Below, one piece after another: positions 8,117 through 17,385 of a stretch of DNA of 64,000 nucleotides. The DNA lies in assembly GCA_963714205.1 (NCBI GenBank), contig CAVQNQ010000007.1, forward strand, positions 62,001 to 126,000. The letters are read 5' to 3'. The stretch comes from CAVQNQ01 sp963714205 (GTDB taxonomy: Bacteria > Acidobacteriota > Terriglobia > Bryobacterales > Bryobacteraceae). The notes beneath the pieces are model-generated. The model made no database searches. It was not told the origin of the DNA and saw only the letters and a list, made by a program, of their open reading frames with translations. The first letter of the stretch is position 1, and each line of letters begins with the position of its first letter. Made by a program: the position numbers and the translations under genes.

Positions 8117-9100
8117 ATGAACCGCGCTTATCCCGCGCTCGCCGCGGCTGCCCTGATAACATCTGGCTGCGCCTATCTTGGCCCCCCGCTTCCGCCGCTA
8201 GCCAACGTGCCCGGCCATATTACGAATCTCGCGGCCATCCAGCGGGATGCCCGCATCATCGCGCAGTTCACTCCGCCGGCGCTGACTACCGAGGGCGTGG
8301 CCATCAAGAAGCCGCTGACCTTCGATCTGCGCATCGGCCCGGCGGCCACGCCATTCAACATGGCGGAGTGGTCCGCCGCAGCCCGGCCCGAGCCTTCCGT
8401 TCCGGCCGTCAACGGAAACGTGCGCTACGAGATCCCGTCGCCCGAATGGACCGGCAAAGAAGTGGTCATCGCGGTGCGCGCCATCGGCGCCAACGGCAAG
8501 GAATCCGGATGGTCGAACACCGTTGTCCTGCCAGTGGTGGCGCCCCCGCAAGTTCCCTCCGCTTTGCGCGCGGAGGCCACCGCCGGAGGCGTGCGCCTCG
8601 AATGGGTTGGCCCTGGCAGCCGCTTCCGCATCCTGCGGCGCGATCCGAACGGCGAGAAATTCGATCCGGTCGCGACTGTAACGGGGCACGATTGGGTGGA
8701 CCCCCTGAGCGAGTTCGCCAAAACCTACTCCTACGAACTGCAGGCGCTGGTGAATATCGGAAACGGAAACGAGGCCGAGAGCGAACTCACCGCGCCGGTT
8801 ACGATCACCCCCCTGGATACGTTTCCGCCGGCCATGCCGGTGGGCCTGCGAGGCGCCGCCTCGCCCAATTCCATCGAGCTGGCGTGGGATCGTAACACGG
8901 ATCCCGACCTGGCCGCTTATCGCATCTACCGTGCCGAGGGTTCCGGCGCGTTCACCAAAATCGCCGAAGGATCCCAGATTCCCACCTACTCGGATCACGC
9001 CATCGAGCACGGCAAAACCTACCGCTACGCCGTCAGCGCCGTCGATCAGGCCGGAAACGAGAGCGCGCGCTCGGAGCCGGTCGAAGTAGCGGTACCCTGA
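8117..9100 (+). CDS. Putative lipoprotein with fibronectin type III repeats
   Basis: 327 aa. The N-terminus is a lipoprotein signal: a hydrophobic stretch ends in the lipobox LITSGC, so Cys18 or near would be lipidated. The body contains two to three FN3-like modules; the last reads 'GAASPNSIELAWDRNTDPDLAAYRIYRAEGSG' through 'YRYAVSAVDQAGNES', which is the classic FN3 strand pattern. The protein would sit in the outer membrane or periplasm and bind other proteins or glycans. It is the last gene of the secretin-pseudopilin cluster before the aroF control region. Confidence 0.75.
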   Translation: MNRAYPALAAAALITSGCAYLGPPLPPLANVPGHITNLAAIQRDARIIAQFTPPALTTEGVAIKKPLTFDLRIGPAATPFNMAEWSAAARPEPSVPAVNGNVRYEIPSPEWTGKEVVIAVRAIGANGKESGWSNTVVLPVVAPPQVPSALRAEATAGGVRLEWVGPGSRFRILRRDPNGEKFDPVATVTGHDWVDPLSEFAKTYSYELQALVNIGNGNEAESELTAPVTITPLDTFPPAMPVGLRGAASPNSIELAWDRNTDPDLAAYRIYRAEGSGAFTKIAEGSQIPTYSDHAIEHGKTYRYAVSAVDQAGNESARSEPVEVAVP

Positions 9101-9105
9101 ACCGG

Positions 9106-9137
9106 CTGACTCGGTACACCTAAGATCGGTGTATACT
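9106..9137 (+). promoter_or_regulatory. Promoter for the aroF leader transcript
   Basis: TATACT at 9132-9137 is a near-consensus -10 box. CTGACT at 9106-9111 is a possible -35, but its 20-base spacing is long. Transcription would begin around 9143-9145, only a few bases before the leader-peptide ATG at 9147. Confidence 0.55.
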
Positions 9138-9146
9138 GAAAGTTCG

Positions 9147-9209
9147 ATGTCGTGGTCCTACGCCAGCTCGTTTAGCTTCCGGTTCTGGTATTACTGCCAG
9201 ATCCGGTAG
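9147..9209 (+). CDS. Aromatic-rich leader peptide of the DAHP synthase attenuator
   Basis: Twenty codons read MSWSYASSFSFRFWYYCQIR and stop at TAG 9207-9209. Eight of twenty residues are aromatic: Trp3, Tyr5, Phe9, Phe11, Phe13, Trp14, Tyr15 and Tyr16. Four are consecutive, with codons at 9183-9194. All three aromatic amino acids are represented, as expected for sensing the pool fed by DAHP synthase. No Shine-Dalgarno is visible; with the -10 at 9132-9137 the message is leaderless or nearly so. The peptide has no function of its own: ribosome position on it would decide whether the downstream terminator forms. Confidence 0.85.
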   Translation: MSWSYASSFSFRFWYYCQIR

Positions 9210-9283
9210 AGTGGCGTTGGTTTAAACGGCATCCCAAAACGCAGTCGAACCGGCCCACTCTCAAGAGTGGGTTTTTTATTTTT
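9179..9283 (+). promoter_or_regulatory. Transcription attenuator controlling aroF
   Basis: Three alternative structures are visible. Hairpin 1 (9179-9206) pairs CCGGTTCTGG with CCAGATCCGG inside the leader codons. AGAGTGG at 9208-9214, at the leader stop codon, can pair with CCACTCT at 9255-9261 as an antiterminator. The terminator pairs CCCACTC (9254-9260) with GAGTGGG (9265-9271). The AGAGTGG word occurs twice, which is what mutually exclusive pairing needs. A ribosome stalled on the Phe-Trp-Tyr-Tyr codons leaves 9208-9214 free, giving read-through; one that reaches the stop codon covers it, giving termination. Confidence 0.8.
9254..9283 (+). terminator. Intrinsic terminator of the aroF attenuator
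   Basis: A perfect 7-bp stem (CCCACTC / GAGTGGG) closes a TCAA tetraloop and is followed at once by TTTTTTATTTTT (9272-9283). It lies 14 bases ahead of the aroF start codon, upstream of its G-rich ribosome binding site. Confidence 0.9.
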
Positions 9284-9296
9284 GGGGGGTAACGAA

Positions 9297-10335
9297 ATGA
9301 TCATTTCCATGAGGCCGCACGCCACCCGCGAGCAGATCGAACACGTGTGCGACCGAATTCGCGAATTCGGCTACAAGGTCCACTCCATCGAGGGTGAAGA
9401 GCGGGTGGTGATCGGGGTGGTGGGGCTGGGCGATGTGACCGCTTGTCTGGAGTCCCTGGAGGCGACCCCGGGAGTCGAGAGCGCCGTCCGCATTACGGCG
9501 CCCTACAAGTTCGTCAGCCGCGAATTCAAGAAGGAGCACTCGCCGGTGCCGGTGAACGGGCTGGATGTGGGGGCCGATGAGTTTGTGGTGATCGCCGGTC
9601 CCTGCTCGGTGGAGAGCGAAAAGCAGATCATGGAGACGGCCGAGGGCGTGGCGGCCGCCGGCGCCCGCCTGCTGCGTGGCGGGGCCTTCAAACCGCGCAC
9701 GTCGCCATACGATTTTCAGGGGCTCGAACTCGAGGGGCTGCGGCTGCTGCGTAAGGCGAGGGAAGCCACCGGCTTGGCCATCGTCACAGAGGTGATGAGC
9801 GACAGGGACGTGGAACTGGTGGCCGAATACGCCGATTGCGTACAAGTGGGCGCGCGCAACATGCAGAATTTCGCGCTGTTGAAATCACTGGGCGCCTGCG
9901 GCCGGCCGGTGCTGCTTAAGCGCGGCATGAGCTCCACCATTCGCGAACTGCTGATGTCGGCCGAATACGTGGTGGCCCACGGCAATCCCCAGGTGATCCT
10001 GTGCGAGCGGGGTATCCGCACTTTCGAGACGGCCACCCGCAACACCTGCGATATCGGCGCGGTGCCGGTGCTCAACGAACTTACGCACCTGCCCGTGATC
10101 GTGGATCCGAGCCACGCCGCGGGCAAGCGCAGCCTGGTGCCGGCGCTCTCACGCGCGGCCGTGGCGGCGGGCGCCGACGGGCTCGATCGTGGAAGTCCAC
10201 CCGTGCCCCGAAAAAGCCGTCAGCGACGGAGCGCAATCGCTGACCCTCGCCGATTTCGGCGAGCTGATGCGCAACCTGAAGCCCTACATGCAGTTGTGGC
10301 GCGAGGCCCGCGCGGCGGACCAAGCGGTCGCATGA
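9297..10335 (+). CDS. aroF: 3-deoxy-7-phosphoheptulonate (DAHP) synthase, frame-corrected
   Basis: First step of the shikimate pathway: condenses PEP with erythrose 4-phosphate. After a ~85-residue N-terminal ferredoxin-like regulatory domain (MIISMRPHATREQIEHVCDR) comes the type I beta barrel: VIAGPCSVES, LLRGGAFKPRTSPY, VQVGARNMQN, LLKRGMSST, VILCERGIRTF and VDPSHAAGK. The reading frame breaks at ~10185: an extra G after GACGGGCTC shifts it, and the uninterrupted frame would otherwise run to 10367 with nonsense. Dropping one base gives the expected IVEVHPCPEKAVSDGAQSL tail and a stop at 10333-10335 (345 aa, normal length). GGGGGG at 9284-9289 is the likely ribosome binding site. It is controlled by the attenuator upstream. 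Confidence 0.88.
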
Positions 10336-10363
10336 GCGCCTCCGGCTGTGTGATACTGCTCTC

Positions 10364-11284
10364 GTGAGGTACAAACCAAGCGCCTGGCTGCTGATCTTCG
10401 CGGTGGCCGGCCTGTGCGGTCTGGCCGTTTGGGGCGTGGCGCTGTACCGCTCGCGCAATCTCACGGCGGGCGCGCTCATGCGGCGCATCCCCATTGATGA
10501 GAACGCCCTGGTATTGTACGTGGATTTCGCCGCGTTGCGGCAGGCCGGCGTGCTGCAGCTTCTGGACGGCTCCAAGCTAGCCGAGGAGCCCGACTACCAG
10601 GCTTTTGTGCGGAAAACCGATTTCGATTATCGCCAGGACCTGGACAGCGCCCTGGTGGCCTTCGCGACCAGCGGCAGGTACCTGTTGCTGAAGGGCCGCT
10701 TCGACTGGCGCAGCCTGCGCGCGTACGTCGAAAGCCAGGAGGGCCATTGCTACAACTCTTTCTGCCAGATGGATGGCAGCTCTGCGGAGCGCCATATTTC
10801 GTTCTTCCCGCTCCAAACCAATCTCATGGCCATGGCCGTAAGCCCGGATAGCTCGGCCGCGCTGCGCCTGCAAAGCGTGGGGCCCCCGTTGCCGGACGTG
10901 CCGCGAGCGGCGGTGTGGCTTTCCATCCCGCCTTCCGTGCTGAAAGCCCGGGACGATCTGCCCGGCGGCACGCGCATGTTCGCCCGCGGCATTGAAGCGG
11001 CTCAGAGCGTCATCCTGACAGTGGCGCCCGAGGGCCAGCGTCTGGCGGCGCGGCTGGACGTTCGCTGCGGCAGCGAACAGGATGCCACCGCGGCCGCCGC
11101 CGCTCTCACCAGCGCCACCGGCACGCTGCGGGAGGCCATCGAGCGCGAGCACCAGAAGCCCAACCCCGCGGATTTCAGCGGCGTCCTGACTTCCGGGACT
11201 TTCCGCAGCGACGGGCTGCGAGTGTACGGGTTTTGGCCCATCGAGCGCGCCTTCATTTCCAACGTTCTGGGTGGCGGAAGCTAG
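10364..11284 (+). CDS. Conserved hypothetical membrane-anchored protein
   Basis: 306 aa, not recognised. A single N-terminal transmembrane helix (AWLLIFAVAGLCGLAVWGVAL) is followed by an extracytoplasmic or cytoplasmic domain with alternating strands and helices: IPIDENALVLYVDFAALRQAGVL, a 'YQDFVRKTDFDYRQDLD'-like segment and a C-terminal ADFSGVLTSG. The 'VDFAALRQAGVLQLL' style resembles acidobacterial DUF-type proteins that measure per-protein scores, but no function is claimed. The GTG start at 10364 sits six bases after a possible extended -10 (TG at 10349, GATACT at 10352-10357), so the mRNA may be leaderless. Its last four bases overlap the convergent cheA remnant. Confidence 0.7.
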   Translation: MRYKPSAWLLIFAVAGLCGLAVWGVALYRSRNLTAGALMRRIPIDENALVLYVDFAALRQAGVLQLLDGSKLAEEPDYQAFVRKTDFDYRQDLDSALVAFATSGRYLLLKGRFDWRSLRAYVESQEGHCYNSFCQMDGSSAERHISFFPLQTNLMAMAVSPDSSAALRLQSVGPPLPDVPRAAVWLSIPPSVLKARDDLPGGTRMFARGIEAAQSVILTVAPEGQRLAARLDVRCGSEQDATAAAAALTSATGTLREAIEREHQKPNPADFSGVLTSGTFRSDGLRVYGFWPIERAFISNVLGGGS

Positions 11285-12504
11285 GCCGCCGACGACGCTC
11301 GCAGCGCTCCGCCCGCCGGGCGGCCATCGCGAATTACCGCCGCGGCCAGTTTATCGGCATCCAGGATCAAGGCCACGCGGCCATCTCCCAGGATGGTGGC
11401 CCCCGAAGCCTCGTCGATGTGCCCGTACAAATGGCCGAGCTTCTTGATGACGGTGTGGTAATCTCCGATGACGCGGTCCACCACGAAGCCGAACTTCCCG
11501 GCAGGCGTTTCCGCCACGATCACCTGTTCGATGGCGGGCGGGTCGCCTGGTATGGCGAAACGTTCGCGCAGAACCACGTAGGGCACCAGCTCGCCCCGCA
11601 CGCTCGCCAGCGACTCGCGGCCGCGCCGCTCCGCGCCGCCCCGCTCCAGCTCGATGCATTCGGAGATGTTGGCCAGCGGCATGACAAAGAAGCTGCCGCC
11701 AGCCTCGATCAGCAACCCGTCGATGATCGCTAAGGTGAGCGGAATCTTCAGGGATACCTCGGTGCCATGGCCGGGCGTACTCTCGACCGAAAGGGTTCCC
11801 CGCAGTGAATCCAGGCTGCGCTGGACTACGTCCATGCCGACCCCGCGGCCGGAGACCTCCGTCACTCGTTGGGCCGTCGAGAAGCCGGGGGCCAGAATCA
11901 GCGCATCGATCTCCCGCTCGCCGAGCGCCTGCACGGTCACCAGCTCGCCCACCACATCGACCAGCCCATCCACCTTGGCCGCTGGAACGCGCAGGGTGGC
12001 GGCCGCCTCCGCCCGGCGCCGCTTCTCTCGAACCTCGTCGAGGTGCCGTTGTTCGAGCACAACCGCCTCGACCTTGTCGGCGGACACCACGCCGGCTTCA
12101 ACCAGCAGCTCTCCAGCTCGAGGGTGGCCAACCAGGTGCTTCTCCACCTCCGCGGGTGTCACATCGCCGCGATCCACCAGGAGCTCGCCGACCCGGAGAC
12201 GCGTGCCTTCGGGAGGCGAGCCGATTCTCTGCACGGTCACGCGGGCGCGGTCTTCCACAAAAATGAAGACGTCGCGGATGGCATTTTCTCCCGCGCCGGT
12301 GGTGAGCACGGCGTCCCAGTAGGTGTAGCATTCCTCGGGATTGAAATCGCCCAGTGGGGGAATGCGGCCGAGGTGCGCAATCAGGCTGAAATGGCCCATC
12401 GCGGCCGGTTCCATGAACAGCGGGATCGGGTTGACGCCGCTCAAGAAGATGTCGTGGGAAGGCTCGAAACGTATCCGAAAGGTGTCGGTATCCTCGATTG
12501 CCAA
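11281..12504 (-). pseudogene. CheA-like chemotaxis kinase lacking P1 and most of P3/P4
   Basis: 407 aa in one open frame but missing key parts of CheA. Residues ~8-90 are the P2-like domain (FRIRFEPSHDIFLSGVNP, PPLGDFNPEECYTYWD). Then comes a linker, and the start of P3 at VDGLVDVVGELVTVQ. It jumps directly to the last part of the ATPase domain (DALILAPGFSTAQRV, SGRGVGMDVV), then the P5 CheW-like domain (PLTLAIIDGLL to GATILGDGRVALILD). About 155 residues are absent, including the dimerisation helices and the ATP N-box, and there is no P1 His domain. An in-frame TAG lies five codons before the TTG start, and the code between reads like continuing CheA linker. It cannot be a kinase; at most it is a CheW-like scaffold. 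No other che genes are near. Confidence 0.7.
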
Positions 12505-12523
12505 TTCCTCCGGCCGCTAGGAC

Positions 12524-13294
12524 TTAAGTCCCTTCCTTGATATGCGCTAAACGGCGATCCATCCATGCGAATGCAATCCGATAAACCAACCTTCCAAGCA
12601 GTTTCTTCCAGCCGCTCACAGAGAGATTGAGCTGATCGAGCGCCTGGTAATACTCATAATCCGCCTGGAAGAACCTCGGATCAGTCGCGGGCGTGGCCTT
12701 CATGACATAAAGTTGAAGCACATTCCTGAGCGACAGTGAAGCAGGGCGACGGGACAAGGCGTTCTCAAAGCGCCTGACCGCTTTCGCGAGTTTCCGGTCG
12801 ACGGCTTTCCCACCGTGCCAGCCACGACGAGGCGAAGGCCATACCGGTAGTCCGAGCCTGGAAACGATCTCAAACCCGGTACATCCAAACCAAGCAAGGG
12901 CCCTGAGCGTATCCCCGGTCCAGGAACTGGCGGTCGCCACCAGCATCGCGGGCTTTCCCAGAAAGGCAGGCCGGTGCGCAGTATAGGCGATTCGATCCAT
13001 CATGTTCTTCATCAGCCCGGTAACGTTGCCTGTGTAAGCCGGAGACACGAAGATCACGCCATCCGCCTGTTGCATCTTATGCACTAAATCCGCCCGCTCG
13101 TCTTTGAGAGGACAGTATTGTTCCCCTCGGGATTGGCAGACATAGCAGCCACGGCAGGTCTGCAGATTCAGCTGACTGAGGAACAGATACTCGAACCGCA
13201 CGTCGGGATTCTGCGTCAGCCGTCGCTCGATCTGCTGAGCGACACTATAGCTGTGCCCTTTCCTGGGACTTCCAATAATTGCCAACACCTGCAT
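12524..13294 (-). CDS. NADPH-dependent FMN reductase / flavodoxin-fold protein
   Basis: 256 aa from the ATG at 13294 (MQVLAIIGSPRKGHS). The FMN-phosphate loop GSPRKGHSYS, the cysteine-bearing CRGCYVCQSRGEQYCPLKD segment and SPAYTGNVTGLMKNMMDR identify the iron-sulfur flavoprotein-like/NADPH:FMN reductase family. It would reduce quinones or other small acceptors. The ~110-residue C-terminal half is a less common extension ending in basic, amphipathic sequence (GWKKLLGRLVYRIAFAWMDRR) that could lie on a membrane. Base composition is clearly lower in GC than both neighbours (48% in 12541-12600), and it abuts the broken end of the cheA remnant, suggesting recent acquisition. Confidence 0.8.
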   Translation of the reverse strand: MQVLAIIGSPRKGHSYSVAQQIERRLTQNPDVRFEYLFLSQLNLQTCRGCYVCQSRGEQYCPLKDERADLVHKMQQADGVIFVSPAYTGNVTGLMKNMMDRIAYTAHRPAFLGKPAMLVATASSWTGDTLRALAWFGCTGFEIVSRLGLPVWPSPRRGWHGGKAVDRKLAKAVRRFENALSRRPASLSLRNVLQLYVMKATPATDPRFFQADYEYYQALDQLNLSVSGWKKLLGRLVYRIAFAWMDRRLAHIKEGT

Positions 13295-13399
13295 GCCGAG
13301 CCCCCATTCTCCCACGCATCCCTGATCCCGGCTGCAGGGACCATCTCTGGCTCTGAGCAGGAGCAAGTTCAAAGCGGCAAGCGCCGGGCCCGAGCGCGC

Positions 13400-14401
13400 C
13401 TATCCGAGGCCGGCCTCCCGGAGAAACCGGGCGGATTCCTCGGGCGGCGTCGGGTTGATGTAGAAGCCGGTGCCCCATTCGAAACCGGCCACCTTGGTGA
13501 GCTTGGGGATGATCTCCAGGTGCCAGTGGTAATGGGGCAAGGGGGCGTCCTGCACGGGCGCGCTGTGAAAGATGAAGTTGTATGCCGGCCGCTCGAGCAC
13601 CTTGTCGATCTTGCGCATGGTCGAGCGCAACACCCACGCCAGGTTTTGCAGGGTGGGGGCGTCGGAATCCTCGAAATGCGATTCGTGCCGATTGGGCAAG
13701 ATCCAGGTCTCGAAGGGGAAGCGCGGGGCATAGGGTTCCAGCACCGTGAAGCGATCCGTCTCGGTCACCATTCGCACGCCCGCGGTGGTCTCCTGGCGGA
13801 TGATGTCACAGAAGATGCAGCGCTCTTTCAGGTCGTAGAAAAGCTTCGCGCCGTCCACTTCTTCCTTCACGCGTTTGGGGATGACCGGCAGCGCGATGAG
13901 CTGGGAATGCGGATGCTCGAGGGAGGCGCCGGCGGCTTCGCCATGGTTGCGGAACAGGAGGATATAGCGGAAGCGGCGGTCCCGCTTCAGATCGTTGACC
14001 CGCTCCTTGAAGGCCCACAGAACCTCTTCGATGCGCTTCTCGGGCATTTCCGACAGAGTGGCCATGTGATCGGGGGTCTCGATGACGACCTCGTGCGCGC
14101 CGATGCCGTTCATCTTGTCGTACATGCCGTCGCCCTCGCGGTTCAGCTCGCCTTCGATTCCCAATACGGGGAACTTGTTGGGAACCACGCGGACGCGCCA
14201 GCCGGGTTCGTCGCGGCCGCCGCTGTCGCGATAGGCCAGAATCTCGGGCGGCGTCTTGTGCTCGTTGCCATAGTCGAACGGGCAGATGCCTCCGCCGACC
14301 GGTACCACCGGCTGGCGAATAAAGTCTGAGGGCCGTTTGGCGCGGTCGGTGGCAATGATAACCCATCGCCCAGTGACAGGGTCCTTACGCAGTTCGGGCA
14401 A
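13400..14401 (-). CDS. galT: Galactose-1-phosphate uridylyltransferase
   Basis: Leloir pathway enzyme that exchanges galactose-1-P with UDP-glucose, giving glucose-1-P and UDP-galactose. The 333 aa are the normal length. The catalytic HPHSQ motif (SLEHPHSQLIALP) is intact, as are the C-terminal zinc or structural motif HYHWHLEIIPK, the N-terminal DPVTGRWVIIATDRAKRP and the NKFP segment. The usual N-terminal zinc pair CPFC is CPFD here, so one zinc ligand is lost or replaced by Asp. The start is a TTG at 14401, with GGAGG ten bases upstream; in-frame codons continue upstream (SEAFLH) without an ATG. It is divergent from the sensor kinase. Confidence 0.92.
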   Translation of the reverse strand: MPELRKDPVTGRWVIIATDRAKRPSDFIRQPVVPVGGGICPFDYGNEHKTPPEILAYRDSGGRDEPGWRVRVVPNKFPVLGIEGELNREGDGMYDKMNGIGAHEVVIETPDHMATLSEMPEKRIEEVLWAFKERVNDLKRDRRFRYILLFRNHGEAAGASLEHPHSQLIALPVIPKRVKEEVDGAKLFYDLKERCIFCDIIRQETTAGVRMVTETDRFTVLEPYAPRFPFETWILPNRHESHFEDSDAPTLQNLAWVLRSTMRKIDKVLERPAYNFIFHSAPVQDAPLPHYHWHLEIIPKLTKVAGFEWGTGFYINPTPPEESARFLREAGLG

Positions 14402-14585
14402 GTGGAGAAAGGCCTCCGAAATCTTCGGACAGGGAATTAATAACAGACGATTATAGCGCCGCTATGCACGAGAATTGGGCCAGCCGGTCCATGGCCGGTA
14501 CCAGTACCGTTCCAACCGGGAATGGGACACTCCCTGTTCGTGGCCGTCCACTGGCCATCTCCCGGCGCCTCCGCGATGCGCTAGA
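14402..14585. other. Divergent spacer between galT and the sensor kinase
   Basis: About 180 bases with no gene that can be supported. On the minus strand TATAAT near 14452-14457 is a candidate -10 for galT. Nothing else distinctive was seen. Confidence 0.4.
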
Positions 14586-17385
14586 ATGCTCGAAGAACTC
14601 AGCCTGTTCATCCGCATGCAAGAGCCCGCGTTCCGCCAAGCGACTGCCGCGTCATCCCCCACGCAGGAGGGCTTCCGGGCGCGGGAGGGTGGCGGGTGGC
14701 GCCCGGCCTTCGATATTTCGAGTGACGGAATGCTGGTCCTCGAGACGGCCGACGGAATAGCGGCGGGCCGCTTCCGCGACGCCAACCCAGCCATCTGCCG
14801 CATGCTGGGCTACCTGGCGGACGAGATCCGCAGCCTGGCGCCAACGGACATGATCCAGTATGGGACCGACGGCCGCGCCACGCTCCGCGCCAGGGACGGC
14901 CACCTCGTTCAGGTCTCGATTCACAGCCGCCACTTCGAAGAGGACGGCAGGCCGATGGTGCTGCTGGCCATCCGCGACGTTTCCGACTGGCGCGGCGAAC
15001 AGGAAGCCCAGCGCCGCTTCGAACTTCTGGCGGAGCACAGCCGGGACGTCATCCTCTTCGTGCGCCGCGCCGATGGCCGCATCCTGGATGCCAACGCACC
15101 GGCGCTGCGGACCTACGGGTACAGCCGCGAAGAAATACTCGATCTGAGTGTTCGCGACTTGCGCGCGCCCGCTTTCAGGGACCAGATCGAGGCCCAGATG
15201 AAGCGCGCCGACACGTCTACGGTGCTGTTCGAAACCACGCATGTCCGCAAGGATGGGAGCGAGTTCCCGGTGGAAGTCAGCTCCCTGGGAGCCGACGTGG
15301 GCGGCGAGCGCCTGCTCATCAGCGTGGTTCGGGACATCACCGAGCGCAAGCTCCTGCTGTCGCAAGCCAGGGCCCGGCAGGAACTTCTGACCGACGTGGT
15401 GGCGCGCCTGCTGGCCAGCGAAGATCCGCAGAGCCTGGTGGATGAACTGGCGCACAAGGTGATGGAGACGCTGAATTGCCGGGCGTTTTTCAATTTCGTG
15501 GTGGACGAGCGGCGGGGATGCCTGCGCCTCAACGCCTGCGCGGGAATCCCTCCGGAGGCCGCGCGCGAGATCGAGTGGCTCGAGTACGGCACGGCTGTGT
15601 GCGGGTGCGTGGCGCGGGATGGCTGCCGCATCGTGGCCGAGGACATCCAGAACACGCCGGACGCGCGAACCGACCTCGTGAAATCGTTCGGCATACAAGC
15701 CTATGCGTGCCATCCCTTGCTAGCCGGTGGAAAGGTCATCGGGACGCTCTCGTTCGGCGCCGCCAATCGTCCGGCGTTCTCGGATGACGATTTGTCGCTG
15801 ATGCAGGCCGTGACGCACCATATCGCCGTGGCTATGGAGCGCGTCGAGGCGCAGAAGCGGCTGCGCGAAAGCGAGGAGCGCTACCGGGCCATCGCGCGGA
15901 GTATCCCGGATGGCGGCGTGCTGGTGTTCGACGACCAACTTCGCTGCCTGGTGGTGGAGGGCGATCTGGCCGGCCGGCTGGGGATGAGCCGCGAGACCGT
16001 CGAGGGGCGCCATCTCCGTCAAATCATAGACGAGGGCGCGCGCGATCTGGTGGAGCAGCGCTTCCGCGCCGCGCTATCGGGCCAGGCCGGAAGCTACGAA
16101 ACCGAATACCGGGGCCGCAAACTCTGGTCGCAATATGTGCCCTTGCGCGGCGATGGCGGCCGCGTCACGGCCGCCATGGCGCTGGTTCTGGACGTCACCG
16201 AGCGCAAGCGTATCGAGAACCGGCTGCTGGAAGCGCAGAAGATGGAAAGCGTGGCGATGCTGGCGGGAGGCATCGCGCACGACTTCAACAACCTGCTGGT
16301 GGGGATCATCGGCAATGCCAGTCTGGCGGCGGATCTGCTGGCGCCCGGACACCCTGCCGGCAGCCTGCTTCAGGACGTTCTCGAGGCCGGCGAGCGCGCC
16401 GCACACCTGACCCGCGAAATGCTGGCCTATTCCGGCAAGGGCCGCTTCGTGATCGAGCCGGTGGTCCTTTCCGACCTGGTACGGGAGGTGGTGGCTCTGG
16501 TGCGTTCTTCGGTGCCCAACCCTGTCACCTTGCGGCTGGACCTCCAGCCCGATCTCCCGCCCATTCAGGCCGATCTGGCCCAGATCCAGCAGGTGGTCAT
16601 GAACCTGGTGATTAATGCCGCCGAAGCCATCGGCGACCGGACCGGTCTGATCACCGTGCGCACGCGCGTGTTGGGCGCGGCCGGGCAACCTCTGGGCCGG
16701 GAGTGGGAGAGACTCCGAGCCGCGCGAAGGGCCGCAAGTTCTCCTGGACGTCAGAGATACCGGCTGCGGCATGGATGAAGCCACCAGGGCCAGAATCTTC
16801 GACCCGTTTTTCACCACCAAGTTCACGGGCCGCGGCTTGGGCCTGGCCGCCGTTTCGGGAATCGTGCGCGGCCACAAAGGTGCCCTCAGAGTTGAAAGCG
16901 CACCCGGAAAGGGCAGCTCGTTCGCGATTCTGTTTCCAGCCAGCGTGGCGATATCCGCACCGGCCGCGAAGGCCACCCGCGAACCCCGCTACCCGCGGGG
17001 TCATGGACGGGTGCTGTTGGTGGACGATGAATCCTCGGTGCGGCAGATGGCCGCCCACGCCCTGGAGCACATGGGCTATACCGTAGTGCCGAGCGAAAGC
17101 GGCGCGGCCGCGGTCGAGGCTCTGACGGCGGACTCGGGCGGATTCGACCTGGTGGTGCTGGACCTGAGCATGCCTGGGATGAGCGGCCAGGAAACCCTGG
17201 CGCGCCTGCGCCGCATCAAACCGGATCTCCCGGTGGTGATGTCGAGCGGCTACAGCGAGGCCGAATGCTTGAAGCTCCTCGCGGATCAGCCCATCTCGGG
17301 CTTTCTGCCCAAGCCCTACACCGCCGCCGCTCTCGGTCGGACGGTCAAGACCGCGATTCCGCAAGGGTCGAGAAGGACTCCCTGA
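14586..17385 (+). CDS. Hybrid sensor histidine kinase (PAS-PAS-GAF-PAS-HisKA-HATPase-REC), frame-corrected
   Basis: About 932 aa once a single extra base is removed. Two PAS domains (residues ~35-260), a GAF domain (~275-420, HLLAGGKVIGTLSFG-like core) and a third PAS precede the kinase core. The phosphoacceptor His is in GGIAHDFNNLL near residue 562; an N-box follows (QVVMNLVINAAEAI), and the G-boxes (VRDTGCGMDEA, GRGLGLAAVSGIV) lie in the shifted frame. The receiver domain follows with VLLVDDE, VVLDLSMPGMSG (phospho-Asp near residue 857) and FLPKPY. The frame changes at ~16710, between the N-box and G1-box. The 3' end overlaps the convergent thioesterase by 41 bases. There is no cognate regulator nearby; its layout closely matches the kinase at 37-39.5 kb. 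Confidence 0.82.

Noticed and set aside
9101..9296. T-box or amino acid riboswitch upstream of aroF
   Set aside because: No T-box-type conserved element was seen; the leader peptide with competing arms explains the region.
12524..13372. Longer start for the flavodoxin-type gene
   Set aside because: The extra 26 residues (MNLLLLRARDG...) precede the usual MQVLAIIGSPRKG beginning and lack a ribosome site.
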